A model generated the notes under the pieces. The model worked only from the letters and a program-made list of their open reading frames with translations, had not been told where the DNA came from and did no database searches. A DNA stretch of 64,000 nt. Source: Cohnella faecalis. Its GTDB lineage: Bacteria; Bacillota; Bacilli; Paenibacillales; Paenibacillaceae. The translations under genes were made by a program, and so were the position numbers. The stretch is taken from the NCBI RefSeq assembly GCF_003570905.1, contig NZ_QXJM01000023.1:299240-363239 (forward strand). The letters run 5' to 3'. Positions 16,345 through 26,226 of this stretch are shown in pieces (the first letter of the stretch is position 1; every line of letters begins with the position of its first letter).

Positions 16345-17313
16345 ATGGCCGTCATGAAAGCCGTCAACTGGAATCGGCCGGACGACGATTTCACGATTAC
16401 GTTCTGGAACCAAAATATTATGCAGTTCTGGACGGATGAAGAGATTCCGTTGTCCGACGACAAAATGTCCTGGATGACGTTAAGCGATACCGAGCGCGAT
16501 CTGTACATGAAAGTGCTCGGCGGATTGACGCTGCTCGATACGGTGCAGGGCGGAATCGGCATGCCGAAAATTCTCGAGCACGTAGACGGCTTGCAGCGCA
16601 AGGCGGTGCTCGGCTTCATGGGCATGATGGAGCAAATTCATGCCAAGTCGTACAGCAGCATTTTCACGACACTCGCGACGACCGAGGAAATCGACGGCGT
16701 GTTCCGCTGGGTCGAGCAAAACGAGTATTTGCAGACGAAGGCGGATACGATCGCGCAATATTACCGTCGGATCGAGACGAAGAAGGATCTTTACTTGGCA
16801 ATGGCCGCGTCCGTTCTTCTGGAAAGCTACTTGTTCTACAGCGGATTCTTCTATCCGTTGTACTTGGCCGGACAAGGAAAAATGACGAGCAGCGGCGAGA
16901 TCATCGACCTCATCCTTCGCGACGAGAGCATACACGGCTTGTACGTGGGCGTGCTGGCTCAAGAGGTGTACGCAGAACTTAGCGACGACGAGCGCCAAGA
17001 CGCATATGAGACGCTGTGCGGATTGCTTCAGTTCCTGAATCAGAACGAAGAGGGCTATACCGATTCGCTTTATTCCGATGTCGGTCTGGCGGACGAGGTG
17101 AAGAAATTCGTTCGTTACAACGCGAACAAAGCTTTCATGAACCTTGGGCTGGATCCTCAGTACCCGGAGGAAGAAGTTAACCCGATCGTCTTCAACGGTA
17201 TCAGCACGCGTACGAAGCAGCATGACTTCTTCTCGAAGAAGGGGAACGGCTACATTCGGACGTTGAACGTCGAGCCTTTGACGGATAAAGATTTTGTCTT
17301 TGATTTCGAATAA
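16345..17313 (+). CDS. nrdF: Ribonucleoside-diphosphate reductase class Ib, beta subunit
   Basis: Small subunit of 322 residues that houses the metal-tyrosyl radical cofactor. Likely ligands and radical Tyr are visible: Asp in GLTLLDTVQGG, Glu and His in MMEQIHAKSYSSIF (with the Tyr just after), Glu in LLESYLFYSGF, and Glu/His in ILRDESIHGLYVG. Length and the C-terminal region needed for docking to NrdE are normal. AGAGAGGAG lies about 12 bases before the ATG. A terminator follows directly. Confidence 0.96.
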   Translation: MAVMKAVNWNRPDDDFTITFWNQNIMQFWTDEEIPLSDDKMSWMTLSDTERDLYMKVLGGLTLLDTVQGGIGMPKILEHVDGLQRKAVLGFMGMMEQIHAKSYSSIFTTLATTEEIDGVFRWVEQNEYLQTKADTIAQYYRRIETKKDLYLAMAASVLLESYLFYSGFFYPLYLAGQGKMTSSGEIIDLILRDESIHGLYVGVLAQEVYAELSDDERQDAYETLCGLLQFLNQNEEGYTDSLYSDVGLADEVKKFVRYNANKAFMNLGLDPQYPEEEVNPIVFNGISTRTKQHDFFSKKGNGYIRTLNVEPLTDKDFVFDFE

Positions 17314-17328
17314 ATGATTGCGATGCAG

Positions 17329-17359
17329 AAACCGCGGTGCCGAAGGGCTCGCGGTTTTT
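17329..17359 (+). terminator. Intrinsic terminator of the nrd operon
   Basis: AAACCGCG and CGCGGTTT enclose a 14-base loop and are followed by a short T run, 16 bases after the nrdF stop. Confidence 0.85.
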
Positions 17360-17380
17360 GTATGCCTATTTTGTTTTTGT

Positions 17381-17590
17381 ACCATTATCCCCTCGGATCA
17401 GAAAAGACAACCTATTTTCAAAGTGGTGCCATTATCCCTTTGTCTCAGAACTTTAGCTTTATGGAGTAATTCTGAGTGGAAGGGATAATGGTACAGAAAA
17501 GCGTGCAGCAGCGAGTATTCTGAGTCAGAGGGATGGTGGTACAGAAAAGCGCGAAACAGTGAGTTTCTGAGTAGATGGGATAATGGCACC
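17381..17590. repeat. Dispersed repeat family 1, five-unit array with inversion
   Basis: Two forward units at 17381 and 17427 (ACCATTATCCC... CTCAGAA) are followed by three reverse-complement units at 17470, 17518 and 17565 (TTCTGAGT... GGGATAATGGTAC). The period is about 47-48 bases within each orientation. The spacers differ and no reading frame is convincing. The rest of this 460-base gap up to the recombinase gene shows nothing else. Confidence 0.8.
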
Positions 17591-17760
17591 GTTTGAAGGA
17601 AGTGAATAGCTTCGTGGGACGGGATGAGCAAAAAAATCTCGACACAATCCGGGAACCTTAGAGGCTGCTGGGAAGTCTGTTTCGTAAAGGGGGGAGGGCA
17701 AAGCGACGAAAGCCGAGCGAAAAAGTAAAAAGGGAGTCCGACGGACAACCGCCGGGGCAA

Positions 17761-17785
17761 AGCGCTAACGTTAAACGTTAGCGCT
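17761..17785 (-). terminator. Perfect palindrome overlapping the recombinase stop codon
   Basis: AGCGCTAACGTT, one central base, AACGTTAGCGCT: a perfect 12-1-12 inverted repeat covering the xerS-like stop at 17778-17780. On the minus strand only a short TTT follows, so it may be a weak terminator, an mRNA-end stabiliser or a protein-binding site. Confidence 0.5.
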
Positions 17786-18911
17786 TATCTATCGCTTCCG
17801 CCATCGTCTTGTCGGTCAGATGGGCGTAAATTTGCGTCGTCTCCGGAGAGGCGTGGCCGAGCTGCTCCTGCGTTTTGTACAGATCGTTGCGCAAGTAGTA
17901 GTCGGTCGCGAACGAATGGCGCAGCTTATGAACGGATAGGTACGGCTTGCCGAACCGCTTGGCGTACTTGATAACCATCTCCTGAATCGCCCGTTTCGTC
18001 ATGCGGGAGCCTTCTTTCTTGCCGTTGGCTATGGCGAGGAAGAGGGCTTTTTCGCGTTTGGGCGCTTTGTAGCGGGTGTCTCGCTGCCCCATATAAAGGA
18101 GAAGGTCCTCAATGGCGTCGTTGCGGAAATAGACCGGCGTCTTGAACGCATCGTCGTTTTTACCTTTGCGGTAAACGTACAACAGCTGCTTTTTCATGTC
18201 CAGGTCGTCCGTATTCAAATTCACGAGCTCGGATACGCGAAGTCCGGAGTTCAGCACGAGGCTGACGATGCAGCAATCCCGAATGCGGTTGAGCTCATGG
18301 GAATACAACGCTTGCTTGTTCGTCGCTACGTCATGACCGTAATCTTGTTTGATATAGGCGATGAACTCGAGAATCTCCTGCTCCTGAAGCAGCTTGCCTT
18401 CGAGCTTGGCGGCGGTATCCTTCGGCTTGTGCGTTCGTTTGATCGTCACTTTGGCCATGACATTGCGCTTCAGAAGCGGATAGAAGTCGTCGTCCTCGGC
18501 GATTTGGCTCAAGTAATGGAACAGCGAGCGGAGAGACGACAGCTTCCGGGAAATCGTCGTTTTGCCGTTGGCGTATTCGCGCTTCGTCGCTAGAAACATT
18601 CGAAAGTTATCTACGCTCTCCATATGAAGCTTCTCCAAATCCTCGAGAGGGATGGCGCTCATTTTTTCGGCTTTCGTCAGCGCTTCGCTCATGAGCCATT
18701 TGAAGAAAGTCTCGTAATCCCGCACATATTCGAGCAAGGAGGAAGGAGACAGGTCGGGAAGCTTAAAATTGACGAATTTCTCGACATACCAAGGCATGAG
18801 CGGGATATGCCTGTCGAGCTCTTCGCGGTCTTTGATTTTCTGGATATTCAAGTCCTTCACCTCGTTCGCGGCATCTACTCTCACTGTAACGGGGAAGGAA
18901 GGCTGTGGCAA
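17778..18911 (-). CDS. xerS: Tyrosine recombinase, XerS-like
   Basis: Site-specific recombinase of 377 residues. The N-terminal SAM-like DNA-binding domain (SPSSLLEYVRDYETFFKWL) and the C-terminal catalytic domain are complete: Arg in LNSGLRVSELVNL, Lys in VYRKGKNDD, HKLRHSF, HAS in QEQLGHASPETTQ, and nucleophile Tyr in TTQIYAHLTD. Length and the long N-terminal region fit the single-recombinase XerS type used for chromosome dimer resolution in streptococci and annotated in some Paenibacillaceae. An integrase role is less likely because no phage or mobile genes adjoin it. The ATG at 18911 may have downstream alternatives. The symbol is by similarity only. Confidence 0.8.
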   Translation of the reverse strand: MPQPSFPVTVRVDAANEVKDLNIQKIKDREELDRHIPLMPWYVEKFVNFKLPDLSPSSLLEYVRDYETFFKWLMSEALTKAEKMSAIPLEDLEKLHMESVDNFRMFLATKREYANGKTTISRKLSSLRSLFHYLSQIAEDDDFYPLLKRNVMAKVTIKRTHKPKDTAAKLEGKLLQEQEILEFIAYIKQDYGHDVATNKQALYSHELNRIRDCCIVSLVLNSGLRVSELVNLNTDDLDMKKQLLYVYRKGKNDDAFKTPVYFRNDAIEDLLLYMGQRDTRYKAPKREKALFLAIANGKKEGSRMTKRAIQEMVIKYAKRFGKPYLSVHKLRHSFATDYYLRNDLYKTQEQLGHASPETTQIYAHLTDKTMAEAIDKR

Positions 18912-18971
18912 GCCGAAAACGGAAGTTCGCGCAAGAGCGCTGGCTTTGGTGGAACGAAGCAGCTCGTACCG

Positions 18972-20360
18972 CTACGCTTTTGGTTGAATCATCTCTTCCG
19001 GCCGGACGATCGAATCGAATTGTTGTTCCGTCAGAAGGCCGCTGCGCAGCGCCGCTTCCTTAAGCGTTATTCCTTCCTTGTGAGCCGTCTTGGCAATAGA
19101 AGCGGCGTTCTCATAACCGATGTGGGGATTCAAGGCGGTGACGAGCATGAGCGAGCGTTCGAGATGACCTCTAATGACCGCTGCGTCCGGTTCGATGCCT
19201 ACGGCGCAATGGTCGTTAAAGGAATGCATGACGTCTGCCAGCAATCGCGCCGACTGAAGGAAGTTATAAGCGATAACCGGCTTGAACACGTTCAGCTCGA
19301 AATTTCCTTGACTGGCCGCGAACCCGATAGCCGCATCGTTGCCCATCACCTGACAGACGACCATCGTCATCGCCTCCGATTGGGTCGGATTGACTTTGCC
19401 CGGCATAATGGAGCTGCCCGGCTCGTTGGCGGGAATCGTAATTTCACCGAGCCCGCTGCGAGGACCGCTGGCGAGCCAGCGCACGTCGTTCGCAATCTTC
19501 ATCAAATCGGCGGCGAGCGCTTTGAACGCGCCGTGCACGAACACGATTTCATCGTGGCTGGTGAGCGCGTGAAATTTGTTCTTCGCCGAGACGAAGGCAA
19601 GGCCGGTCTGCCGACTAATTTCTTCCGCAGCCAGCTCGCCGAACTTCGGATGGGCGTTAATGCCCGTTCCGACGGCAGTTCCGCCGATTGCAAGCTCCCG
19701 CAGCGACTCCGCGGCGAGGCGGATCATCGTTTCCGATTTTTCCAGCATCCTATGCCAGCCGCTTATTTCCTGGCCTAGCGTAATCGGGGTAGCGTCCTGA
19801 AGGTGGGTGCGGCCGATCTTAATAATATTTGCGAATTGACGGGCTTTGTCGTCCAGCGTAGCTTTCAATGCGACTATGGCGGGCAGAACTTGCCGCTCGA
19901 CGGCTGTCAAAGCGGCCATGTGCAAAGCGGTTGGAAACGTATCGTTCGAGCTCTGGGACCGGTTGACGTCATCGTTCGCATGAACGCGTTCGGCACGGCC
20001 TTGACGCTCGAGCTTCTGATTGGCGAGCCGAGCGATGACTTCGTTCACGTTCATATTGGATTGCGTTCCGCTGCCCGTCTGCCAGACGACAAGAGGAAAG
20101 TGGTCATCCCATTTGCCCTCCAGCACTTCGTCCGCCGAGGCTTCGATAGCTTCGGCCTTCTCGATTTCCAGCTTTCCTAAGCTCCGGTTAACGGTCGCAG
20201 CACTGCGCTTCAGAACGGCGAAGGCGCGAATAAGCTCGATAGGCATCTTCTCCGTTCCGATGCGGAAATTTTCCGAGCTGCGCTGCGTCTGGGCTCCCCA
20301 AAGCTTTTCGCCGGGCACCCGAATTTCGCCGATCGTATCTTTTTCGATACGGTAGTCCAT
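18972..20360 (-). CDS. fumC: Fumarate hydratase, class II
   Basis: TCA-cycle enzyme of 462 residues interconverting fumarate and malate as a cytoplasmic homotetramer without an iron-sulfur cluster. The superfamily signature [13 protein letters not shown] is present, as are [29 protein letters not shown] and [16 protein letters not shown], all catalytic regions. Length matches the family. The separation from its neighbours and its own upstream region suggest a monocistronic gene. Confidence 0.96.
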   Translation of the reverse strand: MDYRIEKDTIGEIRVPGEKLWGAQTQRSSENFRIGTEKMPIELIRAFAVLKRSAATVNRSLGKLEIEKAEAIEASADEVLEGKWDDHFPLVVWQTGSGTQSNMNVNEVIARLANQKLERQGRAERVHANDDVNRSQSSNDTFPTALHMAALTAVERQVLPAIVALKATLDDKARQFANIIKIGRTHLQDATPITLGQEISGWHRMLEKSETMIRLAAESLRELAIGGTAVGTGINAHPKFGELAAEEISRQTGLAFVSAKNKFHALTSHDEIVFVHGAFKALAADLMKIANDVRWLASGPRSGLGEITIPANEPGSSIMPGKVNPTQSEAMTMVVCQVMGNDAAIGFAASQGNFELNVFKPVIAYNFLQSARLLADVMHSFNDHCAVGIEPDAAVIRGHLERSLMLVTALNPHIGYENAASIAKTAHKEGITLKEAALRSGLLTEQQFDSIVRPEEMIQPKA

Positions 20361-20442
20361 AGCAATGTCAACCTCCCCGATATCATCTGCGCTTCATCAA
20401 ATTCAAGTGTATCCCATCATTGGTAAATCCATGACGGCGCAA

Positions 20443-20481
20443 AGAAAAAGAGAGCCGCTCACCATGAAAGGCAAGAGGCTC
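20443..20481 (-). terminator. Probable intrinsic terminator after the DUF3298-like gene
   Basis: On the minus strand GAGCC and GGCTC enclose an imperfect extended stem and are followed by TCTTTTTCTTT, 26 bases downstream of the stop at 20507. Confidence 0.6.
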
Positions 20482-20506
20482 ATCGTTCATTATTCCGATA
20501 CGGTCA

Positions 20507-21577
20507 TTATCCTTGATCCGATATGGACACTTTAAGTTCGAGGATTCGCGATAGAAAATCGGCCGGGACGTATACGATTCCTTGAAGCATCGAGGGCGCC
20601 GCCGAAAGCTTAACCGGAGCAGACTTGTTCAAGGAGAAGCTGTTTTTGCGAAGAACGATTTGCGTCGATTTGTCGCCTCTTGCGAGCTGGACGGTCGATG
20701 CTTTGCCGTTCCAGGTTACTTGATAGCCGAAGGCAGAGGCAACCGCGCGCAGAGGAACCATCCGTACGCCCTTCGTTGTCGCATAATATCCCGTGCTGCC
20801 GGCTTTGCCCGCTTTGGACGGCTTCAACGACAAAGCGGAGCGAACCGGTATTTCAATGATTCCCGCCGCATATGGCGCAAGATCGTATTGCTGAAACAAG
20901 ACGTAAACGATGCCTTTGCTTACGTAGAACGTTTGGTCGGCGGAGATCGACTTGAACGTCTTGACCGAGTCGGCGTAATAGTTGTCCGGATTTGCTCGCA
21001 ACTCCTCGCGAACGGCCGCATTCGCTTTCTCTTTGGCCCCTGCTCCAAGCAGCTTATCAAGCGTCAACGTTTGGGCGGCTGCGCCGTTGCTGACGTTGTA
21101 CGTATCGACGAAAGCCGAACCGTGCGCGCCGCCGGTATACGTATAGGTCGTGACGGTAAAAGAGAGCACGCCTTTGCTTGCCGAGCCGCCGTCCGATTTC
21201 AATTCATAGCTCACGTCGAGGTAATAGGGACGGAACTCGTAACCGTCTTTTTCGGCTTCCGTCTTGTCGGTTGCCGATTGCTCCTTCAGTTCGGCTAGCG
21301 CGTTCATCGCTTGTTCCTCGATCGAAGCGTTAAGCTTGGCCTCGAATTTTTTGTCCAGCAATCCGGATGCGACCGGAATTTGAAGCTTCGCTTCGAATGC
21401 TTCGTTCTTCTCCTCGATTTGTTTGGAGGTAAAAGTAACGGCCTTCAAAGAGTCTGCGAGCTTCGCGGAAGCAGCGACGGGCGCGCTCGTTGCGGACTGC
21501 GCGGATGCCAAAGGGATTGCGGACAGCAGCAAGCTGCCTGCGATTGCGGTAGATACGAGTCGCAGCCGAATTTTCAT
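20507..21577 (-). CDS. Secreted protein with DUF3298/PdaC-like domain and C-terminal stalk domain
   Basis: Exported protein of 356 residues. A signal peptide (MKIRLRLVSTAIAGSLLLS...) is followed by a DUF4163/DUF3298-type region, with FRPYYLDVSYELKSDGG, TTYTYTGGAHG and LFQQYDLAPYAAGIIEIPV as in the RsiV and PdaC extracytoplasmic domains. A copper-amine-oxidase-N stalk domain at the C-terminus (GVRMVPLRAVASAFGYQVTWNG, MLQGIVYVPADFLSRIL) completes it. The ATG at 21577 is preferred over 21610 because AAGGAG lies about 9 bases upstream. Relatives bind lysozyme or modify peptidoglycan, so a cell-wall role is likely but unproven. It is the third stalk-domain protein of the window. Confidence 0.82.
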   Translation of the reverse strand: MKIRLRLVSTAIAGSLLLSAIPLASAQSATSAPVAASAKLADSLKAVTFTSKQIEEKNEAFEAKLQIPVASGLLDKKFEAKLNASIEEQAMNALAELKEQSATDKTEAEKDGYEFRPYYLDVSYELKSDGGSASKGVLSFTVTTYTYTGGAHGSAFVDTYNVSNGAAAQTLTLDKLLGAGAKEKANAAVREELRANPDNYYADSVKTFKSISADQTFYVSKGIVYVLFQQYDLAPYAAGIIEIPVRSALSLKPSKAGKAGSTGYYATTKGVRMVPLRAVASAFGYQVTWNGKASTVQLARGDKSTQIVLRKNSFSLNKSAPVKLSAAPSMLQGIVYVPADFLSRILELKVSISDQG

Positions 21578-21767
21578 GTGTAAACGCTCCTTATGATTCT
21601 GTCTATTCAAGCTCGTTGATATGGACGATTCAAAGACGAAAAAGTTGGAAAAAAGTCCGCGTCCGTTCGTTTTTATTTAACCAAACTTAAGAAACTTTTA
21701 ACACCTTGCATACGTTCCATTTAGTAGAATGTTTTGGAGAATGATGGGAATGAGAGGGGCTGCAGAA

Positions 21768-24201
21768 GTGGTACGCACCAATAAAAGCACGACGCGAATG
21801 CTGACTATTGCCTTGCTTGCGGTATTAACGGCACTGGCGTTCTGCTAGGAAAGCAGTCGGTTCCGGCATTCGCCGCTTCTTCGCAAGACGGCATCGAGCT
21901 GCGCGCGGACATCGGCTTTTCGAATGTAGTGAAGGAAGGCAAGTGGACCAGGCTTCGCACGACGGTTACGAACTTGACGGATCGGGATTTGAAGGGCGAG
22001 CTGTCGATAACCGTTGTCTTGCCTAACGGCGGGTATAATCAGAGATATGCCGTGCCGGCCGAGCTTCCGAAAGGGTCGCCGATCGAAATCGAGATCACGG
22101 TTCCCGGCATGAGCTACAACAAGCAAAACAATCGGATCGCTTTCACCGACTCGTCAGGCAAGGACGTTCCCGTTGCAATCGGGAAAGAATACGTCGAAGC
22201 TTCATCTATTGGGATGTCGACGGTCGGAGTGGTGGCGCGAGATCCGGACACGCTCAATTTCTTGCCGATTCTTAATCAAAAGGGCTATAACTTGAAAATG
22301 GTTCCGATAGCGGAAAAAGATATTCCGAATACGCTGCAGCTGCTGGAGGGGCTCGACATTCTTTTGTTAAACGATGTGGCAACCGCCGACTGGACCGATC
22401 TTCGGAAGAACGCCTTGCGCTCATGGGTTCAGCAAGGCGGCACGTTGATCGTAGCCGGCGGCGCCGGTTACGCCAAGACGGCAGAAGGGCTCGGCGATCT
22501 CGTTCCCGTTGCAGCGGAAGGGACGACCAAGCTCGATGCGACGAAGGGCTTGGAGCAATGGGGCGACGGCAAACCGCTCGCTGCGGGATATCCCGTAACC
22601 GTCTCGACGGGCAAGCTGCAAGCCGGGAATGCGACCGCGGTATCCGATGGAACTATCGTAGCTGCCGAGAGAGACTATGGAAAAGGGAAGGTAGCTTACG
22701 CCGCTTTCGATCCGTCGCTTGAACCATTCGTCTCGTGGACAGGCAGTCCGGTTTTCTGGTCGCACTTTTTAAGCGGCTCGGTAAATCCTTACTCTCAGAC
22801 AGGCATCCCGGGCTTCGGTTCAAATAACGAAAATTGGGAGATCAGCAATGCGCTGAATCAATTTCCGTCGATCAAGACGCCTTCGTACTCCTTGCTGTTG
22901 ATCTTTTTTATCGCTTATTTGCTAATCGTAGCGCCGGGGCTGTTCTTATTGCTTCGCAAGCTCGATCGGAGAGAATGGGCTTGGTGGATTATCCCGATTG
23001 TGTCGATCGTCAGCAGCGTCGTCATTTTTACAATCGGTTCCTCGGACAAGAACAGCACGCTAACGCACAGCTTGCGGACGATGGAGCTGTCCGGAACCGG
23101 CGAAGCGGTCCGCTCCGCTTCCGTAGCCGTTTTCGTTCCTCGCGGCGGCGATGTGACGGCCACCTTCGACGCGGGCGCGATCGCGCTCCCTTATCAGTCC
23201 GATGGAAGCGGCAGCACGGGCAACGTCCTGACTAATTCGACCGAACAAGCAATACGTTTGCTTCCGGGCAATACGGAAGTTGAATGGAAGGACGTCCCCT
23301 ACTGGTCCATCCGGAAAACATGGATGCAATACAGCTCCGCATCAAGCGGGCACGGGCAATTCAACGTTGCATTGAACAAACAAGCGGCGACGTACGAAGT
23401 GGATGTGCGCAACGACACGGAAGCGGATCTGACTAGTGTCGCCTTGCTGCTCTCCGGGAACGTATATCCTATCGGAGATTTGAAAAAAGGGGAGAGCGGC
23501 AAAGTCGTTGTGCCGATTACCCGCCCTGTGCAGGTTAGCTTCTATTCCGACTACGGAAATCAGCTATTTCAGCAGAACGTCCGCAACGGACAGGATCGCT
23601 ACGCCAGAGAGCGCGGCTTGTTGAACGGGTACATGAACCAATTAGCGAACAAAGGCTCATTGACGAAGCCGGTTATCGTCGGATACAGCAACGACAAGAC
23701 CGGTTGGTTCGAAGTCAACGGCAAAAAAGCGAAATCCGATAATTTGACGCTGTGGGTTCAATCGTTCGAGCTTAACGATCCGAACGGCAATGCTTCCGGC
23801 GATATTTTGCCGGGACGGTACAGCCGGTCATTACGAATCAGGCGATGCAAGGCTTCGGCTACGAATCGGGCTCGGGGCGGTTGGATTTGTACAACGGCAG
23901 CCTGGAGTTCGAATATGCCATCCCTCAAGCCGCAGTCGCAAACGGAGAAAATTCCGGTGCCGGGAAAGTGTCCGTTTACCAGAATGAACCCCTAAAAAGC
24001 TCGCAGGCGAAGCTGTTCGTCTGGAACGGCATGAAGCAGCAATGGGAAGAGATCGACGGGAGCTTGACGACAATCGTCTTGCCGGAACCGGCGGCCTCGT
24101 ACTTGGGCGGCACGAAAGCGCTCCGCTTCAAAATCGAATCGAAAGATCAGATGAACTATTACTTGCCTTCGATTGGCGTGGAAGGAAAGGTGAAGCCATG
24201 A
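21768..24201 (+). CDS. Membrane protein with class I glutamine amidotransferase-like domain (two apparent frameshifts)
   Basis: First gene of a long envelope operon. Allowing one missing base near 21840, inside the signal peptide, and one in the GGG at 23812-23814 gives 811 residues. Visible parts: signal peptide, a beta-rich N-terminal domain (VVKEGKWTRLRTTVTNLTDRDLKGEL), a GATase-like region (LEGLDILLLNDVATADWTDLRKNALRSWVQQGGTLIVAGGAGY), two adjacent membrane helices (YSLLLIFFIAYLLIVAPGLFLLL and WWIIPIVSIVSSVVIF), and a C-terminal beta-rich region continuing in the third frame to 24201. Start GTG at 21768. The stop overlaps the ABC ATPase start as ATGA. I cannot tell sequencing error from a real pseudogene, but neighbours show the same kind of break. 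Confidence 0.75.
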
Positions 24202-25247
24202 TGGACGCAAGTCATACTCTGCCGACAGACGAGCAGCACGAAGCGGCATCGGAGACGGAAGCGACGGCTATGACGGCGGCGGGAGCTCCGGCAAGCCGCT
24301 ACGCAGAGACGCCCATGATCGAAATTCGCGCGTTGTCCAAGCAATTCGGAACGTTCCATGCGCTGAAAGCGATCGATCTCACCATTCGAAAAGGGACCGT
24401 GTTCGGCTTCGTCGGACCTAACGGAGCGGGCAAATCGACGACGATGTCGATATTGGCGACGTTGCTTGCGCCCACCTCGGGCATCGCGAAGGTCGACGGA
24501 ATCGACGTCACGCAAAATCCGGAAGCGGTCCGGAAAAAAATCGGCTACATGCCGGATTTCTTCGGCGTGTACGACCGATTCAAGGCGACGGAGTATTTGC
24601 ACTTCTACGGAGCCAGCTACGGAATTCCGAAGGCGGAGCGCAACAAGCTCATCCCGCAGCTGCTGCAGCTCGTCAACTTGACCGATAAAAAAGACGCTTA
24701 TGTCGATACGCTGTCGCGCGGAATGAAGCAGAGGCTTTGTCTCGCCCGCTGCCTTGTCCACGATCCGGACCTGCTCATTCTTGACGAACCGGCATCCGGA
24801 CTCGATCCGAGAGCGAGAATCGAAATGCGGGAAATATTGAAGGAACTGAAGGAAATGGGCAAGACGATTATCATTTCCTCGCATATTCTTCCGGAGCTGG
24901 CGGAGATGGTCGACGAAATCGGCGTCATTGAGCACGGCCGGATGGTCGCGCACGGCAACGTTCAGGAAATTCAGAGCAGGCTGCGAGTCAAGCGGATTTT
25001 GCTCATTCGAACGGCGGGCCGCGATGCGGAAGCTGAAGAGTATATGGCGAATCGTCCGCACGTGAACCGGATATTGCGGGACGACAAGGGCATCCATGTT
25101 CATTTCGGCGGTCAGGACGAGGAACAATCCGAGCTGCTTCACGATTTGATCGGCCATGGGTTCCGACTCATTTCGTTCAGCGAAGCGCAGACGAACCTCG
25201 AGGACGTCTTTCTGGAAATTACGCGAGGAAACGAGGGAGACGAATGA
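24198..25247 (+). CDS. ABC transporter ATP-binding protein (ABC-2 type)
   Basis: Cytoplasmic ATPase of 349 residues with Walker A GPNGAGKST, signature LSRGMKQRLCLARCL, Walker B LLILDEPASGLD, and a C-terminal extension (NLEDVFLEITRG) typical of drug/gliding-type ABC-2 ATPases. It carries an unusual 45-residue acidic and alanine-rich N-terminal leader before the ABC domain (residues 1-45). Start ATG at 24198 overlaps the upstream stop; a second ATG follows immediately. It pairs with the permease whose start overlaps its stop. Confidence 0.92.
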   Translation: MMDASHTLPTDEQHEAASETEATAMTAAGAPASRYAETPMIEIRALSKQFGTFHALKAIDLTIRKGTVFGFVGPNGAGKSTTMSILATLLAPTSGIAKVDGIDVTQNPEAVRKKIGYMPDFFGVYDRFKATEYLHFYGASYGIPKAERNKLIPQLLQLVNLTDKKDAYVDTLSRGMKQRLCLARCLVHDPDLLILDEPASGLDPRARIEMREILKELKEMGKTIIISSHILPELAEMVDEIGVIEHGRMVAHGNVQEIQSRLRVKRILLIRTAGRDAEAEEYMANRPHVNRILRDDKGIHVHFGGQDEEQSELLHDLIGHGFRLISFSEAQTNLEDVFLEITRGNEGDE

Positions 25248-26170
25248 GCGCGCAAAATGTAAAGAAAGAGATCGGATTCGATTGGCGCAAGCTGTTCATT
25301 AATCCGGTATTGAACAAGGAAATTACGCTGCGAATGCGGACGCTGCGCTCGATGTGGGCCTTGTTCTTCTATTTGCTCGCAATCGGCATCGGCGCGCTTG
25401 GCTTTTTGTACATTACTCAAATGGACGGCGGCCGATCGGGATTCAATCCTGACGCCAGTCGGACGATGTTTATGTTCATCAGCATGGCGCAGCTTGGGCT
25501 CATCGCATTCATGGCTCCCGGGCTGACCGCGGGAATCGTCAGCGGCGAACGGGAGCGGCAAACGCTCAATTTGCTGCTGACGACGCAGCAGACGTCCGCC
25601 AACATCATTCTGAGCAAGCTCGCCGCGGCGCTCGCTTTCATGGTGCTGATCGTCGTGGCGACGATGCCCGTCTACAGTATTGTATTTCTATACGGTGGTA
25701 TTTCGCCTTCGCAATTGACGATGGTTTTCTTGTTTTACTTGTTCGTCATGATCGTGTTCGGATCGCTGGGAATTCTGTTCTCGACATTGCTCAAGCGAAC
25801 GATGATTTCCGTTATCGTAACGTACGGAGTGACTTTGTTCTCCTTCGGAGGGACGGCGTTCATTTATTTGATCCTTAATTCGATTATGGATAATACGTAT
25901 CGGGGAAGCGCGAATATTCCCGATTACGGCTGGATCGGTTACATTATGGGCTTGAATCCGATCGCGGCGCTGTACAGTGTGTTCGATTCGGAAATATCCC
26001 GTTCCGTGTTTCGGGCTGGCTATTCTTCCGCCAACTACCAAAAGGACGCTCCTATCGAGCTGTGGCAAGAATTCCTGATCGTCTACACGATAATAGCGGT
26101 AGGCGCCGTGCTGCTGAGCATTCGCAAAATTCGTCCGGCGTTGAAGAAACGGTCGACTTCGGCTGACTGA
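25244..26170 (+). CDS. ABC-2 type permease
   Basis: Integral membrane subunit of 308 residues with about six hydrophobic segments. It starts by the conserved NPVLNKEITLRMRTLRSMWALFFYLLAIGIGALGFL region and has GLTAGIVSGERERQTLNLLLTTQ, the typical cytoplasmic motif of NatB/GldF-type permeases. It overlaps the ATPase by four bases. Its position in an operon with MoxR and VWA proteins suggests envelope maintenance rather than nutrient import, but the substrate is unknown. Confidence 0.9.
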   Translation: MSAQNVKKEIGFDWRKLFINPVLNKEITLRMRTLRSMWALFFYLLAIGIGALGFLYITQMDGGRSGFNPDASRTMFMFISMAQLGLIAFMAPGLTAGIVSGERERQTLNLLLTTQQTSANIILSKLAAALAFMVLIVVATMPVYSIVFLYGGISPSQLTMVFLFYLFVMIVFGSLGILFSTLLKRTMISVIVTYGVTLFSFGGTAFIYLILNSIMDNTYRGSANIPDYGWIGYIMGLNPIAALYSVFDSEISRSVFRAGYSSANYQKDAPIELWQEFLIVYTIIAVGAVLLSIRKIRPALKKRSTSAD

Positions 26171-26226
26171 GCATTAATTAACTTCATTAAATATTAGCAA
26201 AGATATATTTTCGGGAGGAATCGGAC

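Noticed and set aside
14134..16413. 759-codon open frame on the minus strand opposite nrdI/nrdE
   Set aside because: It is antisense to two certain genes, has a low-complexity His/Arg/Val-rich composition typical of the shadow of GC-rich coding DNA, and contains no domain.
17381..17590. CRISPR array
   Set aside because: Repeats are imperfect, change orientation mid-array and no cas genes are present.
17398..17760. 120-codon minus-strand frame in the repeat array
   Set aside because: It is made of the repeat units themselves and has a Ser/Phe/His-biased composition with no domain.
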